From: Pseudosporangium ferrugineum
GTDB taxonomy: Bacteria; Actinomycetota; Actinomycetes; Mycobacteriales; Micromonosporaceae
Direction: 5' to 3'
DNA length: 64,000 nucleotides
Assembly (NCBI RefSeq): GCF_003002065.1
Contig: NZ_PVZG01000012.1
Coordinates: 62,001 to 126,000, forward strand
Of this stretch, positions 52,144-61,038 are shown piece after piece. The position numbers were made by a program, and so were the translations under genes. The notes under the pieces are model-generated. The model did not search any database. It worked only from the letters and a program-made list of their open reading frames with translations, and was not told where the DNA came from. The first letter of the stretch is position 1. Each line of letters starts with the position of its first letter.

Positions 52144-52854
52144 ATGCGACACCTCCGCCGTACCGGCGTCGTCGCCGCCGCCCTCGGCCTCGGCCTCGGC
52201 GCGCTGCCCGCTGCACCCGCCCTCGCGCTCGCGCCGGGCACCACCGTGGGGCCCGCCGGGCACGCGTACACGGCCTCCCTGGTGAGCGGGACGACCGCCA
52301 CCTTCGTGGTCGGCAGCACCACGGTCACCTGCAACCGGTCGGGCAACACCGGCCAGGTGCCGGACGAGCCGGGCAACACCAGCGCGGACGGCCCGGTGGT
52401 CTCCGCCCTGACCCCGGCCACGTTCAGCAACAACGGGAACAACTGCCCCACCAACGTGCTGTTCACGACCGCGCGCACGGTCTCCAACAACACCAACGGC
52501 GACTGGACGATCGGCCTGCAGTACGACCCGGCCGGCTCGACGGGCACGATGACCATCCCCACCGCGGGCGTGGTCACCACCATCTCGGGCCTCGCCTCGT
52601 GCACGGTGACGGTCGCCCCGAACGGCCCGGCATCGATCAGCGGACCCTGGATCGACGGTACGGACACCAGCGCACCGGTGCTCGACTTCTCCGCCGGGGT
52701 CAGCCTGCCGATCCGGGTGACCGGCGGCCTGACCTGCCCCACCGGCGCCACGTCGGCGACGTTCCGCGCCCGGTACGCGGTCACCGACACGACCGACGCG
52801 GCCCAGCAGATCACGGTCACCGACGGCACAGTGGTCACCCCGCCCGAGGGATGA
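52144..52854 (+). CDS. Small secreted protein of unknown function
   Basis: The 236-residue protein has a signal peptide (MRHLRRTGVVAAALGLGLG...) and a Thr/Gly/Asn-rich beta domain with four Cys (VTCNRSG, NNCPTN, ASCTV, LTCPT). AAGGAG sits 6 nt before ATG 52144. It shares an operon with the DUF6230 gene and may be a cell-surface or secreted structural partner. Confidence 0.8.
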   Translation: MRHLRRTGVVAAALGLGLGALPAAPALALAPGTTVGPAGHAYTASLVSGTTATFVVGSTTVTCNRSGNTGQVPDEPGNTSADGPVVSALTPATFSNNGNNCPTNVLFTTARTVSNNTNGDWTIGLQYDPAGSTGTMTIPTAGVVTTISGLASCTVTVAPNGPASISGPWIDGTDTSAPVLDFSAGVSLPIRVTGGLTCPTGATSATFRARYAVTDTTDAAQQITVTDGTVVTPPEG

Positions 52855-52866
52855 GCGCCCGCGCTC

Positions 52867-52962
52867 GGCCCTGAGCCGGCTGGCGTGGCCGGCCTCAGCG
52901 GAGCCCGGCCTTGAGCCGGCCCGCGTGGCCGCCGGGCGGCCTTGAGCCGGCCCGCACGGCCG
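52867..52962. repeat. Three copies of a 25-bp GGCCyTGAGCCGGC element
   Basis: Elements begin at 52867, 52907 and 52938, each GGCC(C/T)TGAGCCGGC plus a GC-rich tail ending GGCCG; steps are 40 and 31 bp. They lie between convergent genes and can form stems, so they may act as a two-way terminator. Confidence 0.6.
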
Positions 52963-52983
52963 GCGGCGGGCGGGCCGCGGGGC

Positions 52984-53667
52984 TCAGCCGGAGGCGGCCA
53001 CGCGGGCCGCGGCGGCGGGGCCGAGGAACGGGACGAGGACGAAGTAGGTGAGATCGGGCAGGCGGTCCGGGAGCTCCGCCGCCCGCCCGGTCGACACCAG
53101 GTCGAAGATGACGCCGTAGACCCCGGCGATGACGGCCTCCACCACCCCCGGCGGGACGGCCGGCCCGCCGGGGCGTTTCGGCACCACGGCGAAGAAGCCG
53201 GCGTAGCTCTCCAGCAGCGACCGCCGCCGCTGCCGGACGCGTGGGCCGGCGGCCAGCACCTCCACGACGGCGAGCACCGCGAACGCCGGCTCCGCGGCGA
53301 GGATCCGCAGCAGCGTGTCCAGGCCCCGGTGGATGCGCTGCGGCCACCGTGCCGGCCGGGCGAAGGCCTCGGCGACCGACCGCTGCATCAGCTCCACGCC
53401 CAGGTCGAAGGCGGCGAGCAGGCAGGCCTCCTTGTCGGCGAAGTGCTCGTAGAACGCCCGCGTCGACACGCCCGCGGCGGCGCACACGTCGGTCAGCGAG
53501 GCGCTGGCGTAACCCTTCTCCGCCACCACCCGGGCCATCGCGTCGATGAGCCGGTCACGCTGGGTCCGGGAGACGAACTCGCGCGGCAGGTCGTGGCGCC
53601 CGCGGGGCAGCCGCCCCGGGTCAGCGGCGGCGCGCGAGCCGGGAAGGCGGTCCCGTTCCGCGACCAT
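52984..53667 (-). CDS. TetR-family regulator
   Basis: The 227-residue protein has an extended basic N-terminus, then the TetR HTH (TQRDRLIDAMARVVAEKGYASASLTDVCAAAGVSTRAFYEHFADKEACL, about 32-80) and a helical ligand domain. The target is unknown; the nearest upstream gene on the same strand is the PstS-like gene, 102 bp away. Confidence 0.9.
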   Translation of the reverse strand: MVAERDRLPGSRAAADPGRLPRGRHDLPREFVSRTQRDRLIDAMARVVAEKGYASASLTDVCAAAGVSTRAFYEHFADKEACLLAAFDLGVELMQRSVAEAFARPARWPQRIHRGLDTLLRILAAEPAFAVLAVVEVLAAGPRVRQRRRSLLESYAGFFAVVPKRPGGPAVPPGVVEAVIAGVYGVIFDLVSTGRAAELPDRLPDLTYFVLVPFLGPAAAARVAASG

Positions 53668-53769
53668 GGCCGATCAGTCCCCGTCCCCGCGGTCGCCCGC
53701 GGCGGCGGTCATGGCGATGCTCACCCGGCTACCGTACGCGCGAGGCCACCCACCTCCGCAGCCCGCGGC

Positions 53770-54867
53770 TCAGGTCAGGGCGCCCGCCGCGGCGGTGACC
53801 CGGGCGCGCAGGGCCGCCGGGAGGGGCGCGTAGCCCAGCTCCGCCGCGTCGCGCTGCCCGGCCTCGCCGGCCGCGTACCGCAGGAAGCCGCCGAGCAGGG
53901 CGACCGCCGCCGGACGGGTGCCGTCCCGGCAGACGATCTCGTACGTCACCAGCACGATCGGGTACGCCCCGGCCGCCCGGGTCGCGTAGTCGACGTCCAG
54001 CCGCAGGGCGTCGCCGACCCGTGCACCGCCCACCGTGAGCGCGACCGCCTCGTCGGTCAGGCCGGCGAACTCCCCCGCGCCGTTGCCGACCCGGGCCGTC
54101 GTGAGGTGGTGGACGTCCGCGTACGAGCGCTCGACGTACCCGATCGCGCCGTCGGTCCGGGCGACCGCCTCCGCCACCCCGTCGCTGCCCTGCACCGCCG
54201 TCCCGCCCCGGGCCGGCCAGCGGGAGCCGGAGCCGGCCCGCCACTGCGCGGGTGCCGTGGCGGCGAGGAACGCGGTGAAGTTCGCGGTGGTGCCGGAGCC
54301 GTCGGAGCGGTGCACCGTACGGATGGGGGTGGCCGGCAGCACGGCACCGGGGTTGTCCGCCGCGACGGCCGGATCGTTCCACACGGTGACCGTCCCGGCG
54401 AAGATCCGGGCCAGGGTCGCCGGGCGCAGCCGCAGGCCGCCGGACCCGGCCACGTTGTGGACCACCGCGATCGGGCCCGCCACCATCGGCAGGTGCAGCA
54501 CCGGGCCGCCGCACCGCGCCACGGCCCGCGCGCGGTCCCGCGGCGACAGGGGCGCGTCGGAGCCGGCGAAGTCCCCGTCGCCGGCGAGGAAGCGGGCCAC
54601 CCCGGCGCCCGATCCGGTGCTCTCGTACGCGATCGACGCCTCGGGGCACGCGACCTGGTAGCGCTTGATCCACAGGTGCATCGCGGTGGTCTGCGCCGAG
54701 GAACCCCGGCCGGCGATCGAGCCCGCGGCGCAGTCGATCCCCGCGCCACCGTCCACCGCGGGGGCGGGACCGGCCGTGCCGCACGCCGCGAGCAGCATCA
54801 CGACGACGCCGGCCGCCATCGCGCGCCGGGCCGTGGTGCCGGTCGCCGGCCTGCGCCGGGCCCTCAC
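53770..54867 (-). CDS. Orphan PstS-like phosphate-binding lipoprotein
   Basis: The 365-residue protein has a lipobox (MLLAAC) and the PstS fold: GRGSSAQTTAMHLWIKRY (52-69), YESTGSGAGVARFLAGDGDFAGSDAPLS, HRSDGSGTTANFTAFLA and GYVERSYAD. Those Ser/Gly/Thr loops bind phosphate in PstS proteins. No pstC, pstA or pstB is near. Instead its GTG overlaps the stop of a two-domain membrane protein (GTGA), so it may be a phosphate sensor rather than a transporter part. Confidence 0.88.
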   Translation of the reverse strand: MRARRRPATGTTARRAMAAGVVVMLLAACGTAGPAPAVDGGAGIDCAAGSIAGRGSSAQTTAMHLWIKRYQVACPEASIAYESTGSGAGVARFLAGDGDFAGSDAPLSPRDRARAVARCGGPVLHLPMVAGPIAVVHNVAGSGGLRLRPATLARIFAGTVTVWNDPAVAADNPGAVLPATPIRTVHRSDGSGTTANFTAFLAATAPAQWRAGSGSRWPARGGTAVQGSDGVAEAVARTDGAIGYVERSYADVHHLTTARVGNGAGEFAGLTDEAVALTVGGARVGDALRLDVDYATRAAGAYPIVLVTYEIVCRDGTRPAAVALLGGFLRYAAGEAGQRDAAELGYAPLPAALRARVTAAAGALT

Positions 54868-56108
54868 CGGTACTCCGCCAGCCGCGCGCGGACGCCGAGC
54901 GGCGCGAGCAGGATCACCAGTCCCGCCGCGGCGGCCGGGATGACCGTCCAGCCGCGCAGCAGCCGGCCGGCGCGGGCGACCTCCCGGCCGAAGTCGCGGT
55001 CGTGGCGGGCGGCGACCGCGCTGACCGCCGTGTCGAACGCGTAGAAGTCGAAGGCGGCGTCGCCGCGGCGCAGCCCGGTCAGGCCGGCCACCGCCTCGGC
55101 GCGCCGGCCCGCGCCGGCCAGGGCGACGATGCGCTGGTGGTCGCGCCGGTAGCCGAGCCAGCGTTCGGCCAGCTCGGCGCTGCCGGAGAGCGCGGCGAGG
55201 CCGTCGCGGTCGCCGGTGAGCAGCGCCGACTTGCGGGCGAACTCGCGGTCGTAGTGGCCCGGGTCGGCGCCGAGCAGGGCCCGGCCGGTGTCGGCGGCGG
55301 CGTCGTAGCTCACCGCCCGCGCCCGGGACAGCGCCAGGAAGGGCGAGAGGCTCTCGGTGCGGGCGGCGCGCAGGCACTCCCCCTGCGCCACGAGCACGGT
55401 CGCGGCGCCGGCGGCGAGGCCGAGGACCGCCACGGTCGCGGCCAGCAGGGCGGGATTGACCAGCCGGCGGAACGTACGGGTGAGGAAGACCTGAAGCCGC
55501 ACGAGCAGCACGAGCAGCGCCCCGCCGAGCAGGACCGCGACGGTCACCCCGGCGATCTCGGTGCGCAGGCCGGTCGCGTACGCGTCGCCGAGCCGTTCCT
55601 CGCTGCGGTCGCGCAGCTCCGCGGCGGCCGGGAGCAGCTCGAGGTGGAGCACGTTGGTCGCCTGCGTGTAGGCGCCCTGGGCGTCCGGGCGGGCCGCGGC
55701 GGTCAGCGCCTGCCCCACCCGTTGCCGGTAGACGGCGAGCCCGTCGAGCAACCGCCTGACCACGGCCTCGTCGGCGGGGCCGGCGACGCCCAGGACCCGC
55801 CGCAGATCGGCGTCGACCTGCTCGCTGCGCCGGTCGTACGTGCCCAGCGCGTCGATGCGGCTGCCGGCCCGGGCGTCGTCCCCGCCGATGAGCACCATCC
55901 GGGCCACCTGGGCGTCGAGGTCGCTGAGGGCGAAGTAGAGGTCGGCGGCGGTGGCGGCCTGCGGGGCGGCGGCGTCGCCGATGGCCCGGACCTGCGCCCG
56001 CGCCGCCACCATGGCGGCGGTGAGGGTGGTGAGCAGCGCGGCGGCGACGACCACGACGGCCGTGGCCCGGCGCCGGAGGACCGCCGGCGTGTCGGAGCGT
56101 GGGGGCAC
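54864..56108 (-). CDS. Membrane protein with two extracytoplasmic helical domains
   Basis: The 414-residue protein has helices near 20-40, 190-210, 225-250 and 390-410. Two extracytoplasmic regions lie between them (about 40-185 and 255-385), each built like a four-helix sensor (LYFALSDLDAQVARMVLIGGD; FLALSRARAVSYDAAADTGRALLG). There is no kinase or HAMP-linked output domain. GTG 56108 is preceded by TACCGT at 6 nt, so leaderless. Likely partner of the PstS-like protein. Confidence 0.8.
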   Translation of the reverse strand: MPPRSDTPAVLRRRATAVVVVAAALLTTLTAAMVAARAQVRAIGDAAAPQAATAADLYFALSDLDAQVARMVLIGGDDARAGSRIDALGTYDRRSEQVDADLRRVLGVAGPADEAVVRRLLDGLAVYRQRVGQALTAAARPDAQGAYTQATNVLHLELLPAAAELRDRSEERLGDAYATGLRTEIAGVTVAVLLGGALLVLLVRLQVFLTRTFRRLVNPALLAATVAVLGLAAGAATVLVAQGECLRAARTESLSPFLALSRARAVSYDAAADTGRALLGADPGHYDREFARKSALLTGDRDGLAALSGSAELAERWLGYRRDHQRIVALAGAGRRAEAVAGLTGLRRGDAAFDFYAFDTAVSAVAARHDRDFGREVARAGRLLRGWTVIPAAAAGLVILLAPLGVRARLAEYR

Positions 56109-56256
56109 GCCGTCACGGTAGGGCGGGACGGCATGCGGCCAAACCGGCGCGGACACCGTCCTATCGGGACGATCGGCCGCACCACTTCATGAGCCGGCCG
56201 GGCGCCGTTCACGCAGTGTTCCCCGGCCCCTCCCGGCCGGGCCGCCGGGCAGCCCG

Positions 56257-56970
56257 TCAGGCGGTGGCCGTCCAGGCGCAGTCGGGGCAGAGGTCGAAGG
56301 CCGCGTAGCGGCGGACGCGGCCGCGGTCGCAGGCCGGGCAGCGCACCGGGCGCTCCCCCGGCGGGTGCGGGCCGGCGAGCGGCAGCACCACGAAGTCGAG
56401 CACCGGGCGCAGCAGGCCGTCGCCCGGGTCGACCGCCAGGGTGCCCGTCGCGTCGCGTACCGCGGCCCGCACCACGAGCCACGGCCACACGTGCGGCGAC
56501 GGTTCCTCGGTGAGCAGCGGGGCCACGTCCGCCGGGGCGACCTGGTCGACGCCGGAGACGACGACGGCGCCCGGGCGTACCCCCGGCACGCCGAGGCCGT
56601 GGCGCCACGGGCGGGCCGGGCCGGCGGGCGGCTCGGCGAGGTGGGCGCGGAGCACCAGGCACACGCGGCCGGTGTCGGTGCCGAGCATCCCGATCTTCAC
56701 GCCGGCACCGCGGCGGTCGTTGAGGCCGGTCAGCCGCGCCGGCTCGTCGGGGGTCGCCGCGCCGGGGTGCAGCAGGTGCGCCGTCCCGCGGACGAAGCGC
56801 CACAGGGTGGCCCGTACCGGTGGGGTGACGACCTCGTCGCAGCGCCTCTCGGCCCAGGTCAGGCCGGGTGCCGGGCGCGTGGGTCCGCCGGTCCGGGGCC
56901 GGCGCGGGGGTACGAAGATCGCGGGGTGCGGGCGGGACGGCCCGTACGGCTCCGGGAACGCCGAACGCAT
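56257..56970 (-). CDS. Protein with C-terminal zinc ribbon, unknown function
   Basis: The 237-residue protein has an N-terminal basic Pro-rich stretch, a middle alpha/beta domain (GVKIGMLGTDTGRVCLVLRAHLAE, VVVSGVDQVAP) and two CxxC pairs at the end (CPACDRG and CPDCAW), which form a zinc ribbon. I do not recognise the family. ATG 56970. Confidence 0.7.
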   Translation of the reverse strand: MRSAFPEPYGPSRPHPAIFVPPRRPRTGGPTRPAPGLTWAERRCDEVVTPPVRATLWRFVRGTAHLLHPGAATPDEPARLTGLNDRRGAGVKIGMLGTDTGRVCLVLRAHLAEPPAGPARPWRHGLGVPGVRPGAVVVSGVDQVAPADVAPLLTEEPSPHVWPWLVVRAAVRDATGTLAVDPGDGLLRPVLDFVVLPLAGPHPPGERPVRCPACDRGRVRRYAAFDLCPDCAWTATA

Positions 56971-57166
56971 GGGGGAATGGTGTCACCACCCGTCCCGCCC
57001 GCAACCGCCGGGCCCGCCCCCAAGATCGCTCCCACGCCGGCCCGGCGCCGGGCCGCGCCCCGGCCCTCGCGGGCGACCCCGGCCCGGCCCGCCGCGCGAG
57101 AGCGGCGGGCGTCACACCCGGGCCGCAGCGCGGGCGGTGCGCGGCCGGGCGTGGTTACGTGGGGTC

Positions 57167-58615
57167 GTGGCTGACGGAATCGGACTGCGCTCGCGGCGAG
57201 GGCCGGTGCTGGCCGCGGTCATGCTCTCGACCGCGCTGGTGGCGATCGACTCGACGATCATCGCGACCGCCGTACCCTCCATCGTGGCGGACATCGGCGG
57301 GTTCGCCGAGTTTCCCTGGCTGTTCTCCATCTACCTGCTGGCGCAGGCGGTCTCGGTGCCGGTCTACGGCAAGCTGTCCGACCTGTTCGGCCGCAAGCCG
57401 ATCGTGCTGTGGGGCATCGCCCTGTTCCTGCTCGGCTCGATCGGGTGCGGCGTGGCCTGGAACGTGTGGGTGCTGATCCTGTTCCGGGTGGTGCAGGGCC
57501 TCGGCGCCGGGGCCGTCATGCCGACCACCGTCACCATGATCGGCGACATCTACACGGTCGAGGAACGCGCCCGGGTGCAGGGCTACCTCGCCGGCGTCTG
57601 GGGCGTCTCGTCGGTCGTCGGACCCACGCTGGGCGGCGTGTTCAGCGAGTGGGTCTCCTGGCGGTGGATCTTCTTCATCAACATCCCGCTGTGCGCGGCG
57701 GCCGCCCTGATGATCGTGCGGCGGTTCCACGAGCGGGTCGACCGGGGCCGGCCGGTGATCGACTACCGGGGCACCGTGCTGCTCACCACCGGGCTGACCC
57801 TGCTGATCCTCGGCGTTCTCGAGGGCGGGCAGGCCTGGGCGTGGAGCTCCCCCGCGAGCATCGCGGTGCTCGGCGCCGGGGTGGTCCTGCTCGTGGCGTT
57901 CGGCTTCGCCGAGCGCGGCGCCGGCGAACCCGTGCTGCCGCTGTGGGTGTTCCGGCGCCGGCTCCTGGTCTTCAGCGGCCTGACGTCGGCCGGGGTGGGT
58001 GCGATCCTGCTGGGCCTCACCTCGTACGTGCCCACGTACGTGCAGGTCGTGCTCGGCACCGGCCCGCTCGTCGCCGGGTTCGCGCTGGCCACCCTGCTGC
58101 TGGGCTGGCCGCTGACCGCGAGCCTGTCGGGCCGGGTCTACCTGCGGCTGGGCTTCCGCGGATGCGCGCTGATCGGTGCCACGGTGGTGCTGGCCGGCAC
58201 GGCGCTCCTGCTGCTGCTCGGGCGCGACTCCAGCGTGCTGGAGGTGGGGGCGTACTGCCTGGTCATCGGGCTCGGCATGGGCCTGACCGCGCCGCCGACG
58301 CTGGTCGCCGCCCAGTCCAGTGTGGGCTGGCAGGAACGCGGGGTGGTGACCGCCAACAACCTCTTCCTGCGCTCGCTCGGCAGCTCGCTGGGCGTGGCGG
58401 TGTTCGGCGCGATCGCCAACGCGCGGATCGGCTCGGACACCGCCGACCCGGCACGCCTGGCCGCCGCCGTGCACGACATCGCCATCGGGCTGACGCTCGT
58501 CGCCGTACTCATGATCGTGATGGTCTCGGCGATGCCGCGCGGTGACCGGCCGGAGCCCGGCGCGGCCGCGGAGCCCGAGGCCCGTGCGGTTGACACCCCC
58601 GTACGGCGTGGGTGA
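57167..58615 (+). CDS. DHA2-type MFS drug exporter
   Basis: The 482-residue protein has 13-14 predicted helices and DHA2/EmrB motifs: ALVAIDSTIIATAVPSIVADIGGFAE (helix 1), KLSDLFGRKP (motif A), VQGLGAGAVMPTTVTMIGDIY (motif C region). GTG 57167 begins at VADGIGLRSRRG. The neighbouring Ser/Thr kinase gene starts 10 nt later and may share the transcript. Confidence 0.92.
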   Translation: MADGIGLRSRRGPVLAAVMLSTALVAIDSTIIATAVPSIVADIGGFAEFPWLFSIYLLAQAVSVPVYGKLSDLFGRKPIVLWGIALFLLGSIGCGVAWNVWVLILFRVVQGLGAGAVMPTTVTMIGDIYTVEERARVQGYLAGVWGVSSVVGPTLGGVFSEWVSWRWIFFINIPLCAAAALMIVRRFHERVDRGRPVIDYRGTVLLTTGLTLLILGVLEGGQAWAWSSPASIAVLGAGVVLLVAFGFAERGAGEPVLPLWVFRRRLLVFSGLTSAGVGAILLGLTSYVPTYVQVVLGTGPLVAGFALATLLLGWPLTASLSGRVYLRLGFRGCALIGATVVLAGTALLLLLGRDSSVLEVGAYCLVIGLGMGLTAPPTLVAAQSSVGWQERGVVTANNLFLRSLGSSLGVAVFGAIANARIGSDTADPARLAAAVHDIAIGLTLVAVLMIVMVSAMPRGDRPEPGAAAEPEARAVDTPVRRG

Positions 58616-58625
58616 GTGTTCCTGG

Positions 58626-60038
58626 GTGACCCCTGACTGGCCGGCCGCGGGCGACCTGCTGGCCCACCGCTATCGCCTGGTCACAAGGCTGGAGTCCGGC
58701 GGCATGGCGGACATCTGGCGTGCCCGTGACGAGCTGCTCGAGCGGCCGGTGGCGCTGAAACTGCCCACCGGAGGCACCGCGACCAGCGCGGAGGCGCTGC
58801 ACCTGGCCTGGAAGGAGGCCCGGATGGCGGCCCGCCCGGCGCATCCGGGCATCGCGGTGGTGCACGACTACAACGGCGCGGTACGCCCCGACGGCTCGGT
58901 CGCCCCGTTCGTGGTGATGGAGCTGCTCACCGGCGAGACCCTGGCCGCCCGGGTCGAGCGGGCGCCGCTGACGTGGCGGGAGGCGGCGCGGGTGGGCGGG
59001 GCGGTCGCCGGCGCGCTCGCCGCGGCGCACGCGAGCGGGGTCGTGCACCGCGACATCAAGCCGGGCAACGTCATGCTCACCCCGGCCGGCGTCAAGATCC
59101 TCGACTTCGGGATCAGCGCGATCACCGGCGAACCGGACGACGACGAGACCGGCGCGACGTTCGGCACCCCGGCGTACGTGGCGCCGGAACGCCTCGACGG
59201 CAAGCCCGCGGAGCCCACCACCGACGTGTACGGCCTGGGCGTGCTGCTGTTCGAGATGGTCACCGGGCAGCCGCCGTACCCCGTGGACACCTGGGAGGAA
59301 CTGGAGGCGGCACGCCTGCGCGGCCCGTCCCGGCTCCCGCACGAGGTGCCGGCCGAGTTCCGCGCCCTGGTCGCCGACTGCCTCGCCGACGAGCCGGGGC
59401 TGCGCCCGACCGCCGAGGAGGTGGGCGACCGGCTGGCACCGCTCGCCGACGAGCCGCCGTCGCCCCGGCACGCCGCCCGCCGCCGGATCGCCGTTCCGGC
59501 CGGTCTCGCCGCGGTCCTGCTCGCGGGCGTGGCGGCGCTGATCCTCGGCACCCGCGACGGCGGGCCGGGGAGCGAGCGGGCGGCGCCACCCGCGGTGGCC
59601 CCGCCGGCCGTCGTGCCACCGCCGTCGGCCGCGTCGCCGTCCCCCTCGCCGGCGCCGGAGCGCCCGTCCGCCCGGGCCACCACCGCGCCGGGGCGGACCA
59701 CCGCCGCACCGGCGGGGACCACGGGCGCGCCGGGGCGGGCCACCGCCGCGACGACGCGGCCCGCCCCCGCCCGGCTCGACTTCGACGACGCGGTGACCCG
59801 CTTCCGGAGCGCGGTCGAGGACGGCCGCGCGACCGGGGAGATCCGCTCCGACGTCGCCACCGACCTGCTCAACGTGGCCCGGACGCTGGACGGCCCGGAC
59901 GCGGCCGGCGTCGAGGCCCGCCTCACCGACCTGGCCACCAAGGTGGAGGCCCGCGCCGGCGAGGGCAGCGTCGAGCGCGAGCGCGCCGCCGTCCTGCGTT
60001 CCCGCCTCGACGACCTGGACCGCGCCGCCGGACTGTAG
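58626..60038 (+). CDS. Transmembrane Ser/Thr protein kinase
   Basis: The 470-residue kinase has a Gly loop LESGGMADIWRA (22-33), catalytic Lys45 (VALKLP), HRDIKPGN (141-148), DFG (160-162) and APE (about 186-188). One membrane helix (288-308) separates it from a Pro/Ser/Thr-rich linker and a helical extracytoplasmic domain of about 100 residues without PASTA repeats. GTG 58626 is chosen because the kinase domain begins here; GTG 58608 is possible. Confidence 0.88.
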   Translation: MTPDWPAAGDLLAHRYRLVTRLESGGMADIWRARDELLERPVALKLPTGGTATSAEALHLAWKEARMAARPAHPGIAVVHDYNGAVRPDGSVAPFVVMELLTGETLAARVERAPLTWREAARVGGAVAGALAAAHASGVVHRDIKPGNVMLTPAGVKILDFGISAITGEPDDDETGATFGTPAYVAPERLDGKPAEPTTDVYGLGVLLFEMVTGQPPYPVDTWEELEAARLRGPSRLPHEVPAEFRALVADCLADEPGLRPTAEEVGDRLAPLADEPPSPRHAARRRIAVPAGLAAVLLAGVAALILGTRDGGPGSERAAPPAVAPPAVVPPPSAASPSPSPAPERPSARATTAPGRTTAAPAGTTGAPGRATAATTRPAPARLDFDDAVTRFRSAVEDGRATGEIRSDVATDLLNVARTLDGPDAAGVEARLTDLATKVEARAGEGSVERERAAVLRSRLDDLDRAAGL

Positions 60039-60089
60039 GGCTGCGCACCGTTGCCAAGTGGCGGGGCCCGCCGTATCGTGCTCGGCAGG

Positions 60090-60110
60090 AAACGGCGGGC
60101 TCCGCCGTTT
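60090..60110. terminator. Terminator after the Ser/Thr kinase
   Basis: AAACGGCGG and CCGCCGTTT pair over 9 bp around a GCT loop, 51 bp past the kinase stop. The right arm ends in TTT. Confidence 0.7.
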
Positions 60111-60159
60111 CGTGTTCTCGTGCTCGGTGGCATCCCCGGGCGGCGGAGGAGTGACCGAC

Positions 60160-61038
60160 ATGGACGGAACACCGCAGGCCGGCCCGGTGCGCTGGGTACG
60201 CGACGACGACGGCGTGCTCACCGTGACCTTCGACCACCCGGGCCGGGTCGGGAACCGGATGAACCAGGGCTTCCACGACGGCCTGTCGGCGGTGCTGGAC
60301 GAGCTCGAACGCGACGGCGCCCGGGGCGTGGTGCTGACGTCGGCCAAGCGGTCCTTCTTCAGCGGCGACGACGTCTTCGAGGACGAGGTGCCCGACGAGG
60401 AGCTGGCCCGCGCCTACCAATTGCAGCGTCCCATCAAGGCGAATCTGAGGCGGCTGGAGCGGCTCGGGGTCCCGGTCGCCGCCGCGCTGGTCGGCAGCGC
60501 CCTGGGCGGCGGCTTCGAGATCGCCCTCAGCACCCACCACCGGGTCGGCCTCGACGCGCCGCACGTCGTGTACGGCCTGCCCGAGGTGACGTGGCGGATC
60601 CTGCCCGCCTGCGGAGGCCTGGTCCGCTCGGTCCGCGCCCTCGGCGTCACCCGCGCCTTCACCCGGGTCCTGGCGCCGGGCGAGCACCTGAGCGCGGCGA
60701 CGGCGGCGGAGATCGGCCTCGTCGACGAGCTGGCGCCGACGCGGGAGGCGGTCCTGTCCGCGGCCCGGCGGTGGGTGCTCGGTCAGGAGCGGCCGTACCG
60801 GCAGCGCTGGGAGCGCCCGGGATACGAGATCCCCGGCGGCCTCCCGGAGCAGACCGACGCGGACGGCCTGCTGCGCGACGTGGACCCGGCGCGGCTCACG
60901 CTGCTGTCCGGGCCGTCGGCGGACGCCGTACGGACGATCTACCGCGTCGCCCGCGAGAGCGTCCGGCTCGACCTGGACGCCGCCCTCGACCTGGAGACCG
61001 AGAAGTTCGAGGCGCTCCTGGCGGCAGCCCGAGGCTAG
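60160..61038 (+). CDS. Enoyl-CoA hydratase/isomerase family protein
   Basis: The 292-residue protein has the crotonase fold motifs: VLTVTFDHPGRVGNRMN, SAKRSFFSGDDVF and GSALGGGFEIALSTHHRVG with an oxyanion-hole Gly. PEVTWRILPACGGLVRSVR is an unusual version of the active-site loop: the common PE.. GLxP..GGT.RL becomes PACGGLVR. Acid/base residues could not be assigned. ATG 60160 has GGAGGA at 9 nt. Ends in an overlapping CTAG with the convergent LacI gene. Confidence 0.88.
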   Translation: MDGTPQAGPVRWVRDDDGVLTVTFDHPGRVGNRMNQGFHDGLSAVLDELERDGARGVVLTSAKRSFFSGDDVFEDEVPDEELARAYQLQRPIKANLRRLERLGVPVAAALVGSALGGGFEIALSTHHRVGLDAPHVVYGLPEVTWRILPACGGLVRSVRALGVTRAFTRVLAPGEHLSAATAAEIGLVDELAPTREAVLSAARRWVLGQERPYRQRWERPGYEIPGGLPEQTDADGLLRDVDPARLTLLSGPSADAVRTIYRVARESVRLDLDAALDLETEKFEALLAAARG

